Notes under the pieces: model-generated
Database searches by the model: none
What the model saw: the letters and a program-made list of their open reading frames with translations, nothing else
Told to the model about the DNA's origin: nothing
In this document: positions 8,673 to 16,451 of the stretch, in pieces
How positions within the stretch are numbered: the first letter of the stretch is position 1
How the letters are laid out: every line of letters starts with the position of its first letter
Assembly (NCBI RefSeq): GCF_014202935.1
Contig: NZ_JACHHX010000012.1
Location: forward strand, 1 to 64,000
From: Rehaibacterium terrae
Lineage (GTDB): Bacteria > Pseudomonadota > Gammaproteobacteria > Xanthomonadales > Xanthomonadaceae
DNA length: 64,000 nucleotides
Reading direction: 5' to 3'
Program-made: the position numbers and the translations under genes

Positions 8673-10709
8673 TCAGCCCGGCAGTTTGAAGTCGGCCACC
8701 GAGCGGCGCAGATCGGCCGCCAGCTGGGCGAGGTTGCCGATCGACTCGGCGGTCTGACTCGCGCCCTGCGAGGTCTGGGTGGTGATCTCCTGGATGACGT
8801 TCATCGTCGCGGTGATGTTGGTCGCCGCGGCGGACTGCTGGCGCGCCGCCTCGGAAATGTTCTGGATGAGCTCGGCGAGGTCGTTCGACACTTTCTCGAT
8901 CTCGCCGAGCGCCAGGCCCGCGTCCTCCGCCAGACGGGCGCCGGCGACCACCTCGGCGGTGGTCTGCTCCATCGAGCTGACCGCTTCGTTGGTATCGGCC
9001 TGGATCGTCTGCACCAGCGTCTCGATGCGCTTGGTGGCGTTGGATGCACGCTCGGCGAGCCGCTGCACTTCGTCGGCCACGACCGCGAAGCCGCGGCCCG
9101 CCTCGCCCGCCGAGGCCGCCTGGATGGCGGCGTTCAGCGCGAGGATGTTGGTCTGCTCGGAGATGTCGTTGATGAGTTCGACGATCGAGCCGATCTCCTG
9201 CGAGCTCTCGCCGAGCCGCTTGATGCGCTTGGATGTCTCCTGGATCTGGTCGCGGATGTTGTCCATGCCCTGGATCGTCTGCCGCACCACCTCGGCACCC
9301 TTGGCGGCGATCTGCACCGAGCGCTGCGCCACGTCGGCCGACTCGGCGGAGTTCTTCGACACCTGGTCGATGCTGACCGCGATCTCGTTGATCTTGGCGG
9401 AGGCGGAAGAAATCTCCTGCGCCTGGTGCTCGGCCGCCTCGGCGAGGTGCATCGAGGTCGCCTGCGTCTCCTGTGCCGCCGCGGCGACCTGCACCGCGGT
9501 CTGGTTGATCGTCTCGACCAGGCTGCGCAGCGCCTCGACGGTGAAGTTGATCGAGTCCGCGATCGCGCCGGTGATGTCTTCGGTGACGGTCGCCTTGACG
9601 GTCAGGTCGCCTTCGGCGAGCGAGCCCATTTCGTCCAGCAGGCGCAGGATCGCCTCCTGGTTGCGCTGGTTCAGCTCCTGGGTGGTCTGGTAGCGGCGAC
9701 TCTGGTCGCGCCACAGGGTGAACAGCAGGCCGACGATGCCGAGGATGGCCAGGGCGCCCGAGACCAGCCCCACCCACAGGCTCGGGAACACGCGCCGCTC
9801 CGGCAGCGCGTTGAAGGCGGTCGCCAGGTTGCGCGCACCGTCCAGCAGCAGGGTCGAGTCCTGGAAGATCTGGCCGGAGGCTTCCTTCACCTCGAACAGA
9901 TCGGTGGAGGCGCCGAGGATGGCGTCCACGTCCTGCTGCACTTCCTGATAGAGCGCATCGACCTCGGCCAGGGCACGCTGGCCGGCGGGGCTGTCGACCC
10001 GGCGGATGCCGAGCTCGTTGTTGCCGTTGCGCAGACCGGCGAGCACCTGGGCGAACACCGCCGCGTCGCGCGAGAAGCGGTCGGCCGCGGACACCGCGCC
10101 GGCGCCACCCTGCAGGATCTGCGTGACGTAACGCACCATGCGGTCGGCGAGCACGATCTGGCGCACCGCGATGTAGATCTGCGAGCTGGGCGCACCGGCC
10201 TCGGACATGAAGCGCACCACCTCGTCCATGCGCGCCTGCAGCTGCGGCACACGGGTCGAGAAGGCGGCGGCCGTCTCGGCCAGGTCCAGGACCAGCTCCT
10301 CGCGCTCGAGGATGCGCTGCGCGTTGTCGTTGATCGGCGTCCAGGTCTGGCTCAGCCGGGCCAGCGGTTCGCCGACCACCGCGTCGTCCCGGTAACCGGG
10401 CACGCCCTCGGCCGCATTGCCCTCGCGCAGATCGTTCAGGATGGTGTCGATGCGGGTCCGGGTCGCCTGCAGTTCGGCGAAGGCCTCGAAGCCGCCGGCG
10501 ACCGCCTCGGCCGCGAACTTGGCGATCTGCTGCGACAGCACCTGGACTTCCGCGATCAGCTCGCGCGCCTTGTTCTCCTCGGCGTTGCGCTGGGTCGAGA
10601 GATAGAAGTTCAGGGCGAAGACGATCAGCGCGGCCGTCAGGACCAGCACCCAGAAGTTGATCGCCGCGCTGCGTTCCTTGCCGGCGATTGCGCCCAATGC
10701 AGTACTCAT
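8673..10709 (-). CDS. pilJ: twitching motility methyl-accepting chemotaxis protein PilJ
   Basis: A 678-residue inner-membrane chemoreceptor. Transmembrane helix 1 is at about residues 17-38 and helix 2 at about 305-330, with a periplasmic PilJ-type sensor between them (two repeated four-helix regions rich in Glu/Ala). A HAMP-like stretch follows, then the coiled-coil signalling domain whose hairpin tip, near residue 515, reads ISEQTNILALNAAIQAASAG. It sits between pilI and chpA in the pil-chp operon, as in Pseudomonas. The family is thought to sense pilus-related or surface signals and to control ChpA autophosphorylation. No methyltransferase gene pilK follows it, so whether it is methylated here is unclear. 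Confidence 0.95.
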   Translation of the reverse strand: MSTALGAIAGKERSAAINFWVLVLTAALIVFALNFYLSTQRNAEENKARELIAEVQVLSQQIAKFAAEAVAGGFEAFAELQATRTRIDTILNDLREGNAAEGVPGYRDDAVVGEPLARLSQTWTPINDNAQRILEREELVLDLAETAAAFSTRVPQLQARMDEVVRFMSEAGAPSSQIYIAVRQIVLADRMVRYVTQILQGGAGAVSAADRFSRDAAVFAQVLAGLRNGNNELGIRRVDSPAGQRALAEVDALYQEVQQDVDAILGASTDLFEVKEASGQIFQDSTLLLDGARNLATAFNALPERRVFPSLWVGLVSGALAILGIVGLLFTLWRDQSRRYQTTQELNQRNQEAILRLLDEMGSLAEGDLTVKATVTEDITGAIADSINFTVEALRSLVETINQTAVQVAAAAQETQATSMHLAEAAEHQAQEISSASAKINEIAVSIDQVSKNSAESADVAQRSVQIAAKGAEVVRQTIQGMDNIRDQIQETSKRIKRLGESSQEIGSIVELINDISEQTNILALNAAIQAASAGEAGRGFAVVADEVQRLAERASNATKRIETLVQTIQADTNEAVSSMEQTTAEVVAGARLAEDAGLALGEIEKVSNDLAELIQNISEAARQQSAAATNITATMNVIQEITTQTSQGASQTAESIGNLAQLAADLRRSVADFKLPG

Positions 10710-10746
10710 GACTCGACCTCTGTCCCCAGTGGAAATACCGGCCGCA

Positions 10747-11292
10747 TCACGCCGCGGCCTGGCGGAATTCCGGCGTACGCGTGAGCAGCTCCATGCTGAA
10801 CACGCCCCAGGTGTCGTCGCCCTGGCGGTAGGCCCGCTGGACGAAGTTGGCGTAGCGACCGGACGCGATCTCCCCCGGCTCGGCGCGCTGCGCGTCGTTG
10901 AAGGTGCGCTGCCCGTACAGCTCGTCGATCAGCACGGCGACGTTGCCACCGGTCTGCCGCACCACCAGCACACGGCGCGATTCGAGCAGCGCGGTGCGCT
11001 CGCCTTCGAGAAACTGCTTCAGATCCACCACCGGCAGCAGGTTGCCGCGCACGTTGGCGATGCCCAGCATCCATGGCGCGGCGCCAGGCACCGGCGTGAC
11101 CGTCGGCAGCGGAACGATCTCGATCACCTCGTCGAAGGGGGCCACCAGCCGGCGGGCGCCGAGCCGGAAGCCGACACCTCGCCAATGCCCCGGCGTGTCG
11201 ACCTGTTCGGGCCGTCCGGCCCGGTGGGCCAGCGAGCGCCGCTCGTAATCGACCAGTACCGCGAAGGGCGAGCGTTCGTCGGACCTCTCCAT
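10747..11292 (-). CDS. pilI: CheW-like adaptor PilI
   Basis: A 181-residue single-domain CheW protein that links PilJ to ChpA. The core motif is APWMLGIANVRGNLLPVVDL (about residues 71-90), including the N-V-R-G-x-x-x-P-V-x-D-L signature, which is closer to consensus than in ChpC. The open frame runs further upstream, but the ATG at 11292 follows the pilH stop by only 8 bp and gives the usual length for PilI. The order pilG, pilH, pilI, pilJ matches the Pseudomonas cluster. Confidence 0.92.
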   Translation of the reverse strand: MERSDERSPFAVLVDYERRSLAHRAGRPEQVDTPGHWRGVGFRLGARRLVAPFDEVIEIVPLPTVTPVPGAAPWMLGIANVRGNLLPVVDLKQFLEGERTALLESRRVLVVRQTGGNVAVLIDELYGQRTFNDAQRAEPGEIASGRYANFVQRAYRQGDDTWGVFSMELLTRTPEFRQAAA

Positions 11293-11300
11293 TCCAGCCC

Positions 11301-11669
11301 TCAGGCCTGCCCCAGCAGGGCGCCGATCCGGCCGACCAGATCCTTCTCGCTGGGCGGCTTGACGATGTAGTCCTTGGCGCCCTGGCGCAGCCCCCAGACG
11401 CGATCGGTCTCCATGCCCTTGGTGCTGACGATGATGACCGGGATGCCGCTGGTGTCCGGGTCCTTGCTGAGCGCGCGGGTGGCCTGGAAGCCGTTCATGC
11501 CCGGCAGGATCACGTCCATCAGCACCAGGTCGGGCTTCTCGCGGCGGGCGATCTCCAGCCCGTCCTCGGCATTGCCCGTCGCGATCACCGCATGCCCGTT
11601 CTTCTCGAGCATGGTGGTGAAGACCTTGGTGTCGGTCGGCGAGTCTTCGATGATGAGTATGCGTGCCAT
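11301..11669 (-). CDS. pilH: CheY-like response regulator PilH
   Basis: A 122-residue stand-alone receiver domain. The acidic pocket is E8-D9, the phospho-acceptor is D52 in LVLMDVILPG, and the conserved Lys lies in IVKPPS near the C-terminus. It follows pilG with a 30-bp gap and precedes pilI by 8 bp. In Pseudomonas, PilH works opposite to PilG: PilG promotes pilus extension and cAMP signalling, while PilH favours retraction or acts as a phosphate sink. There is no output domain, so it must act by protein contact. Confidence 0.92.
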   Translation of the reverse strand: MARILIIEDSPTDTKVFTTMLEKNGHAVIATGNAEDGLEIARREKPDLVLMDVILPGMNGFQATRALSKDPDTSGIPVIIVSTKGMETDRVWGLRQGAKDYIVKPPSEKDLVGRIGALLGQA

Positions 11670-11699
11670 GTGGATCCCCCCAGGAAAGTGTGCCCGTGC

Positions 11700-12101
11700 T
11701 CAGGCGGCCGGAACGTAGCTCCGGATGGCCGACAGCAGCTCTTCGCGCGTGAACGGTTTGGTGAGGTACTGCTCGGAACCGACGATGCGGCCGCGCGCCT
11801 TGTCGAACAGGCCGTCCTTGGAAGACAACATGATCACCGGAGTGGTCTTGAACTGCTGGTTGTTCTTGATCAGCGCGCAGGTCTGGTAGCCGTCCAGGCG
11901 CGGCATCATGATGTCGACGAAGATGATCTGGGGCTGGTGGTCCGCGATCTTGGCGAGCGCCTCGAAGCCGTCGGTGGCGGTGACGACATCGCAGCCCTCC
12001 TTCCTGAGAAGGGTTTCCGCCGTGCGGCGGATGGTCCTGGAATCGTCGATGACCATGACCCTGAGGCCGGCAAGGCTGCCGGTCCGATTCGCGTCGTCCA
12101 T
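11700..12101 (-). CDS. pilG: CheY-like response regulator PilG
   Basis: A 133-residue receiver domain with acidic residues D19-D20, phospho-acceptor D63 in IIFVDIMMPR, and a C-terminal KPF lysine motif. The open frame has an ATG 57 bp further upstream, but I choose 12101 because a purine-rich ribosome-binding site (GGGGAAG) lies just upstream and because PilG proteins start close to the first beta strand. It is the first gene of the pil-chp operon, and the promoter-like sequence at 12164-12194 fits that. PilG is expected to be the forward output regulator of the ChpA pathway. Confidence 0.92.
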   Translation of the reverse strand: MDDANRTGSLAGLRVMVIDDSRTIRRTAETLLRKEGCDVVTATDGFEALAKIADHQPQIIFVDIMMPRLDGYQTCALIKNNQQFKTTPVIMLSSKDGLFDKARGRIVGSEQYLTKPFTREELLSAIRSYVPAA

Positions 12102-12163
12102 CTGCTTCCCCGTAATCCCGTTGCTCTGTGCCGCGGCGCGGCTGCCGCCCGGGCGCATCGCTG

Positions 12164-12194
12164 CTTATATCCCAGCCCGCCGAAACCATGTCAA
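12164..12194 (-). promoter_or_regulatory. putative sigma70 promoter of the pilG operon
   Basis: On the minus strand a perfect TTGACA (12189-12194) is followed by GATATA at a 17-bp spacing (12166-12171), which overlaps TATAAG at 19 bp (12164-12169). This would start the transcript about 55 nt upstream of pilG. It lies in the divergent gap between pilG and gshB. Confidence 0.6.
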
Positions 12195-12290
12195 GCGCAC
12201 ATTCGTGCGGAAGATCGTTAGCGTGAACCGGTCCACGAAGCCAAGGACGCGCCTGCTACGATAACCGGCCCCGATTGCGGATGCTCGCGC

Positions 12291-13247
12291 ATGCCCCTGG
12301 ACGTCGCCGTGGTCATGGACCCGATCGGCTCGATCAAGATCGGCAAGGATTCCACTTTCGCCATGCTGCTGGAAGCGCAGCGGCGCGGCCACCGGCTGCA
12401 CTACGTCCTTCCCGGCGGCCTGGCGGTCCGGGACGGGCGCCCGTTCGCGCGGATGGCGCCGCTCACCGTCCGCGACGACCCGGCCGGCTGGTACAGCCTG
12501 GGCGAGCCGGTACGGCGCCCGCTGAACACGGTTCAGGTAGTGCTGATGCGCACCGATCCGCCGGTGGACGCCAATTACCTCCACGACACCCAGATACTCG
12601 GGCTGGCCCAGGCCGAAGGCGTGCTGATCGTCAACGATCCGCAGGGCCTGCGCGACCTCAACGAGAAGCTGGCCGCCCTGCTGTTCCCGCAATGCTGCCC
12701 GCCCACCCTGGTCAGCCGCAGCGCGGCGGAGCTGCGCGCCTTCATCGCCGAGCACGGCGACACCGTGCTCAAGACGCTCGACGGCATGGGCGGCCGCTCG
12801 ATCTTCCGCGCCCGCGCCGGCGACCCGAACATCAACGTGATCCTGGAGACCCTCACCCAGGGCGATCGCCACCTGGCGATGGCGCAGCGCTTCATCCCCG
12901 AGATCGCCGCCGGCGACAAGCGCATCCTGCTGATCGATGGCGTGCCGGTGGACTATTGCCTGGCGAGGGTACCGCAGGGCGACGAGTTCCGCGGCAACCT
13001 GGCCGCCGGCGGCCGCGGCGAGGGGCGCCCGCTGAGCGAGCGCGACCGCTGGATCGCCGCCCAGGTCGGCCCGGAAATGAAACGCCGCGGGATGCTCTTC
13101 GTCGGACTGGACGTGATCGGCGACTGGCTGACCGAAGTCAATGTCACCAGCCCGACCTGCATCCGCGAGCTGGACAGGCAGTTCGGCCTGAACATCGCCG
13201 GGAGTCTGTTCGATGCCATCGAGGCGCGCCTCGGCAGCCGGGACTGA
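12291..13247 (+). CDS. gshB: glutathione synthetase
   Basis: A 318-residue cytosolic ATP-grasp ligase that adds glycine to gamma-glutamylcysteine. The N-terminus VAVVMDPIGSIKIGKDSTFA is typical of GshB. The ATP-grasp lid and glycine-rich loop occur at VLKTLDGMGGRSIF (about residues 159-172), and the C-terminal segment DWLTEVNVTSPTCIRELD carries the metal/substrate-binding E-x-N. Length matches the family (about 315). It is divergent from pilG and overlaps tonB3 by 35 bp. A possible -10 element TACGAT (12257-12262) lies upstream but I see no good -35. The same gshB/pilG neighbourhood exists in Pseudomonas. Confidence 0.95.
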   Translation: MPLDVAVVMDPIGSIKIGKDSTFAMLLEAQRRGHRLHYVLPGGLAVRDGRPFARMAPLTVRDDPAGWYSLGEPVRRPLNTVQVVLMRTDPPVDANYLHDTQILGLAQAEGVLIVNDPQGLRDLNEKLAALLFPQCCPPTLVSRSAAELRAFIAEHGDTVLKTLDGMGGRSIFRARAGDPNINVILETLTQGDRHLAMAQRFIPEIAAGDKRILLIDGVPVDYCLARVPQGDEFRGNLAAGGRGEGRPLSERDRWIAAQVGPEMKRRGMLFVGLDVIGDWLTEVNVTSPTCIRELDRQFGLNIAGSLFDAIEARLGSRD

Positions 13248-14112
13248 CGTGGCGTCCACGCCGCGCATCACCCCGGACGACCGTTTCGGCGCCACCCTGG
13301 CGCTGGCGCTGATCGTCCACGGCATCGTCATCCTCGGCATCGGCTTCAGCGTCGACGACCCGGCGCCGGTGACCCCGACGCTGGACGTGATCCTGGTCCA
13401 GACCCACAGCGAAACCCCGCCCGAGCAGGCCGACTTCCTGGCCCAGGCCAGCCAGCAGGGCGGCGGCGAGGCCGAACGCACCGAACGCCCACGCGAGCCG
13501 CAGCCGGCGCAGGTGCCCAAACCCGAGCCAGGCATCGCCCCGCGGCCGCTCGACGCCCAGACGCCGCCGCCGCAGCCGGCCGCCCAGGCGCGAGTGCTGA
13601 CCGGCGCCGACCGCGAGCACCCGGTCCGGTCGCCCGAGGACACGCCGCCCGACGCGCCCCTGCCGTTGCCCACCGGCCGCGAGCTGATCCAGCAGAGCCT
13701 GGAAATGGCCCGCCTGAGCGCCGAGATCGAGCGCCAGGCCCAGCTGATAGCCAAGCGCCCCAGACGCAAGTTCGTCTCCGCCAGCACCCGCGAGTACGAA
13801 TACGCCGCCTACCTGCGTGCCTGGGTGGCGCGGGTCGAGCGGGTCGGCAACCTGAACTACCCGGAGGAGGCGCGCCGTCGCCAGCTCAGCGGGCGGCTGG
13901 TGATGACCGTGGCGGTGCGTCGCGACGGCACGGTCGAGGACATCACCATCGTCCAGCCCAGCGGTCACAGCGTGCTCGACCAGGCCGCGATCCGCATCGT
14001 CCGCCTCGCCGAGCCCTTCCCCGCCCTGCCGCAGACGCAGGAAAACATCGATGTGCTGCACATCACGCGGACATGGCAGTTCCTGCAGGGCGGCACGCTG
14101 AGCGGGGAGTGA
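13213..14112 (+). CDS. tonB3: TonB-family energy transducer (TonB3-like)
   Basis: A 299-residue inner-membrane-anchored periplasmic protein. A single transmembrane helix lies at about residues 27-45 and includes a His (H36) of the kind needed in TonB proteins. A Pro/Gln/Glu-rich linker spans about 65-155, a helical stretch follows (about 156-195), and a C-terminal TonB domain begins at NLNYPEEARRRQLSGRLVMT. The ATG at 13213 lies inside the end of gshB and is preceded by GGGAG with 8-nt spacing; a GTG at 13249 is the alternative. In Pseudomonas the gene in this position, tonB3, is needed for twitching motility and type IV pili, which suits the neighbourhood. Function is inferred from position and fold. 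Confidence 0.85.
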   Translation: MPSRRASAAGTDVASTPRITPDDRFGATLALALIVHGIVILGIGFSVDDPAPVTPTLDVILVQTHSETPPEQADFLAQASQQGGGEAERTERPREPQPAQVPKPEPGIAPRPLDAQTPPPQPAAQARVLTGADREHPVRSPEDTPPDAPLPLPTGRELIQQSLEMARLSAEIERQAQLIAKRPRRKFVSASTREYEYAAYLRAWVARVERVGNLNYPEEARRRQLSGRLVMTVAVRRDGTVEDITIVQPSGHSVLDQAAIRIVRLAEPFPALPQTQENIDVLHITRTWQFLQGGTLSGE

Positions 14113-14185
14113 GAGAGGCCGGGAACCGGGAAGAGCCTCGCGGAGCGGGTCGCGCATGGCAAAGCCGCCCGCCCGGGCGTGATGG

Positions 14186-15136
14186 CTAGCGCCCCAGCAG
14201 CTCCAGCATCACCGCCATCCGCACCGCCACGCCGTTGGCCACCTGGCGCAGGATCGCCGAGCGCGGGCCATCGGCCAGCGCGGCCTCGATCTCGACACCC
14301 CGGTTCATCGGCCCCGGATGCATCACGATCGCGTCGGGCTTCGCCCGTGCCAGCCGTGCGCCGGTCAGGCCGTAGTCGCGGTAGTACGCCTCCAGCGACG
14401 GCACCAGCCCGTCCTCCATGCGCTCGCGCTGCAGGCGCAGGGTCATCGCCACGTCGACGCCGTCCAGCGCCGCGTCGAGGTCGTCGGTGACCGTGCAGCC
14501 TCGCAGGGTGTCGTCCTGCGGCAGCAGGTTGGCCGGCCCGCAGACGCGGATCTCGCCGCAGCCGAGCGCACGCAGGGCATGCAGGTCGGAGCGGGCGACA
14601 CGCGAATGCCTGACGTCGCCGACGATGGCGACCTTCAGCCGGGAGAAGTCCGTCCCCTTGTGCTGGCGGATGGTCAGCATGTCCAGCAGCCCCTGCGTGG
14701 GATGGGCGCTGCGGCCATCGCCACCGTTGATCAGCACCGTCTGCCCGGCCGCTCCGGCCGCCAGGGCCGCCACCGCGCCGTCCTCGTGATGGCGCACCAC
14801 GAAGCAATGCACGCCCATGGCCTCGATGGTGCGCAGGGTATCGAGCGCGGTCTCGCCCTTCCTGGTCGACGAGGTGCTGGCGTCGAAGTTCAGCACGTCC
14901 ATGCCCAGCCGCTGCGCGGCCAGCTGGAAACTGCTGCGGGTGCGGGTCGAAGCCTCGAAAAACAGCGTGCAGAACGCCTGGCCGGCCAGCGCCGCGCGCA
15001 TCCCGCTGCCACCGTGCGCGTGCGGGACGAGCGCCTCGGCGCGCTCCAGCAGGCGGACCAGCACCGGCGCCGGCAGGCCATCGAGTGTGAGCAGGTGGCG
15101 CAGGCGGCCGTCGGAGGCAAGCTGGAGATCGCTCAT
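14186..15136 (-). CDS. pyrB: aspartate carbamoyltransferase catalytic subunit
   Basis: A 316-residue enzyme for the first committed step of pyrimidine synthesis (carbamoyl phosphate plus aspartate). The carbamoyl-phosphate loop STRTR is at residues 63-67 in FFEASTRTRSSFQLA. Further conserved motifs are NGGDGRSAHPTQGLLD, VAIVGDVRHSRVARS and, near the C-terminus, HPGPMNRG. The ATG at 15136 overlaps the ruvX stop in an ATGA arrangement, implying coupled translation. No regulatory subunit pyrI, dihydroorotase-like pyrC homologue or pyrR is adjacent, unlike Pseudomonas where pyrR lies between pyrB and ruvX. Confidence 0.96.
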   Translation of the reverse strand: MSDLQLASDGRLRHLLTLDGLPAPVLVRLLERAEALVPHAHGGSGMRAALAGQAFCTLFFEASTRTRSSFQLAAQRLGMDVLNFDASTSSTRKGETALDTLRTIEAMGVHCFVVRHHEDGAVAALAAGAAGQTVLINGGDGRSAHPTQGLLDMLTIRQHKGTDFSRLKVAIVGDVRHSRVARSDLHALRALGCGEIRVCGPANLLPQDDTLRGCTVTDDLDAALDGVDVAMTLRLQRERMEDGLVPSLEAYYRDYGLTGARLARAKPDAIVMHPGPMNRGVEIEAALADGPRSAILRQVANGVAVRMAVMLELLGR

Positions 15137-15603
15137 CGGGGAGAGGCGTCGGGATCGGTGGAGGATGGGATGGGGTCGGTCGGTGCCGCCAGCCAGCGCT
15201 CGACGATCACGGCGGCGGCGAGGGCATCGAGCCGGTCGGCATCGCCACGCCGGCGGGTGCCGGCGGCGCGTCCGGCGGCGAAGCGGCGCGCCGCCTCGAC
15301 CGAACTGGAGCGCTCGTCGACCAGGTGCACGGGCAGGGCGAAACGCTGCCGCAGGCTGTCGGCGAAGCGGCGGGCACGCCGGCGCGCCGGCTGGTCGCCG
15401 CCGTCGAGCGTCCGCGGGTCGCCGACCAGCAGCGCATCCGGGCGCCATTCGGCCAGCAGGCGCTGTACCGCCGGCCAGTCCGGCTGGCCGCCGCGCACGT
15501 CCAGCACGCTCAGGTCGCGGGCGGTCCCGGACAGGGCGTTGCCGACCGCCACACCGATGCGCTTCGCGCCGACGTCGAAGCCGAGCACGCAGCCGATCGC
15601 CAT
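15133..15603 (-). CDS. ruvX: RuvX/YqgF, RNase H-fold nuclease
   Basis: A 156-residue protein of the YqgF family, implicated in pre-16S rRNA 5'-end processing and proposed as a Holliday junction resolvase. The first strand LGFDVGAKRIGVAVG has the metal-binding Asp (D10); VDERSSSVEA supplies the second acidic residue, and the final helix motif DRLDALAAAVIVE the third. The C-terminal tail is slightly long and polar. It overlaps pyrB by 4 bp downstream and is 1 bp from yqgE upstream, so yqgE-ruvX-pyrB read as one transcription unit. Confidence 0.92.
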   Translation of the reverse strand: MAIGCVLGFDVGAKRIGVAVGNALSGTARDLSVLDVRGGQPDWPAVQRLLAEWRPDALLVGDPRTLDGGDQPARRRARRFADSLRQRFALPVHLVDERSSSVEAARRFAAGRAAGTRRRGDADRLDALAAAVIVERWLAAPTDPIPSSTDPDASPR

Positions 15604-15604
15604 C

Positions 15605-16168
15605 TCAGGCGCGTCCGGAATAGTCGGCGAGCCGGCCCAGGTCGACGCCGAGCCGCTCGGCCGCAGCCTGCCAGCGCCGCTCCAGCGGCAACGAGAACAG
15701 GATGTCGCGGTCGGCCGGAACGGTCAGCCAGACGTTCTCGGCCAGTTCTGCTTCGAGCTGCCCGGCGGTCCAGCCGGCGTAGCCGAGCGCGACCAGCGCG
15801 TGTTCCGGCCCTTCGCCGCGCGCCATGGCTTCGAGGATGTCGCGCGAGGTGGTCACTGCCAGGCGGTCGTTGATCCGCAGGGTCGAAACCCAGTCGCGGC
15901 CGTCGTCATGCAGCACGAAGCCGCGCTCGGGCTGTACCGGGCCGCCGATCAGCACCGGTTGCGCGGCCAGCGCGGCGTCGTCCGTTTCGATCTTCATCTG
16001 CCGCAGCACGTCGCCCAGGCAGTAGTCGGACACCCGGTTCACCAGCAGCCCCATCGCCCCCGCCTCGTCATGCTGGCAGAGCAGGGTGAGCCCCCTGGCG
16101 AAATTCGGATCGTCCATCGCCGGCACGGCAATGAGGAAGTGATCGGCCAGGAAGCGGGGAGCGTGCAT
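15605..16168 (-). CDS. YqgE/AlgH family protein
   Basis: A 187-residue cytosolic DUF179 protein. It begins FLADHFLIAVPAMDDPNFAR and contains GAMGLLVNRVSDYCLGDVLR and VLIGGPVQPERGFVLHD, all family hallmarks, plus ALGYAGWTAGQLEAELAEN near the C-terminus. The open frame extends 78 bp further upstream, but the family start matches the ATG at 16168. The molecular function is not established. Its pairing with ruvX is widely conserved, and a strong hairpin (16198-16232) lies in its leader. Confidence 0.9.
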   Translation of the reverse strand: MHAPRFLADHFLIAVPAMDDPNFARGLTLLCQHDEAGAMGLLVNRVSDYCLGDVLRQMKIETDDAALAAQPVLIGGPVQPERGFVLHDDGRDWVSTLRINDRLAVTTSRDILEAMARGEGPEHALVALGYAGWTAGQLEAELAENVWLTVPADRDILFSLPLERRWQAAAERLGVDLGRLADYSGRA

Positions 16169-16197
16169 GCGCCCATTGTAGCCGCTCGTCCGGCGCA

Positions 16198-16232
16198 CCG
16201 GCCTGCCGGCGGTGCCCGCCGGCAGGGGCCGG
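16198..16232 (-). repeat. strong hairpin upstream of yqgE
   Basis: A perfect 10-bp stem (16203-16212 with 16216-16225, loop TGC on the plus strand) is extended after a two-base bulge by a 5-bp outer stem (16198-16202 with 16228-16232). It starts 30 bp upstream of the yqgE ATG and lies about 220 bp beyond pilU on the same strand. There is no T run, so it is not a classic terminator in this position. It could shape the yqgE leader mRNA. Confidence 0.5.
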
Positions 16233-16402
16233 ATACCGCCGGCCACGGCCGGTCAAACGCCGGCCGCCACGACACCGGCGCGATCCTGCGACTGACCGGG
16301 TCGCGCGGCTCCTCCGCCGCCTGGCTCGACGCCCGCCATCCGCGCGGCGGGGCCGCCATGGCTGCGCTGGTGCCGTGCGCCGGACGCCGGCGCCACACGA
16401 AA

Positions 16403-16428
16403 CGAAGGCCGGGCGAACCCGGCCTTCG
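16403..16428 (-). terminator. Rho-independent terminator downstream of pilU
   Basis: A perfect 11-bp stem (16403-16413 with 16418-16428) closes a four-base loop that reads TTCG on the minus strand, the very stable UUCG tetraloop. On the minus strand it is followed by TTTCGTGT, a weak U tract. It lies 24 bp after the pilU stop, so it probably ends the pilT-pilU transcript and separates it from yqgE. Confidence 0.75.
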
Positions 16429-16451
16429 CGCCCCGCCCCGGATGGGAGCGA

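Noticed and set aside
13213-13247. Possible frameshift joining gshB and tonB3
   Set aside because: Both proteins are complete at their ends and the overlap has a proper ribosome-binding site, so it is a normal gene overlap.
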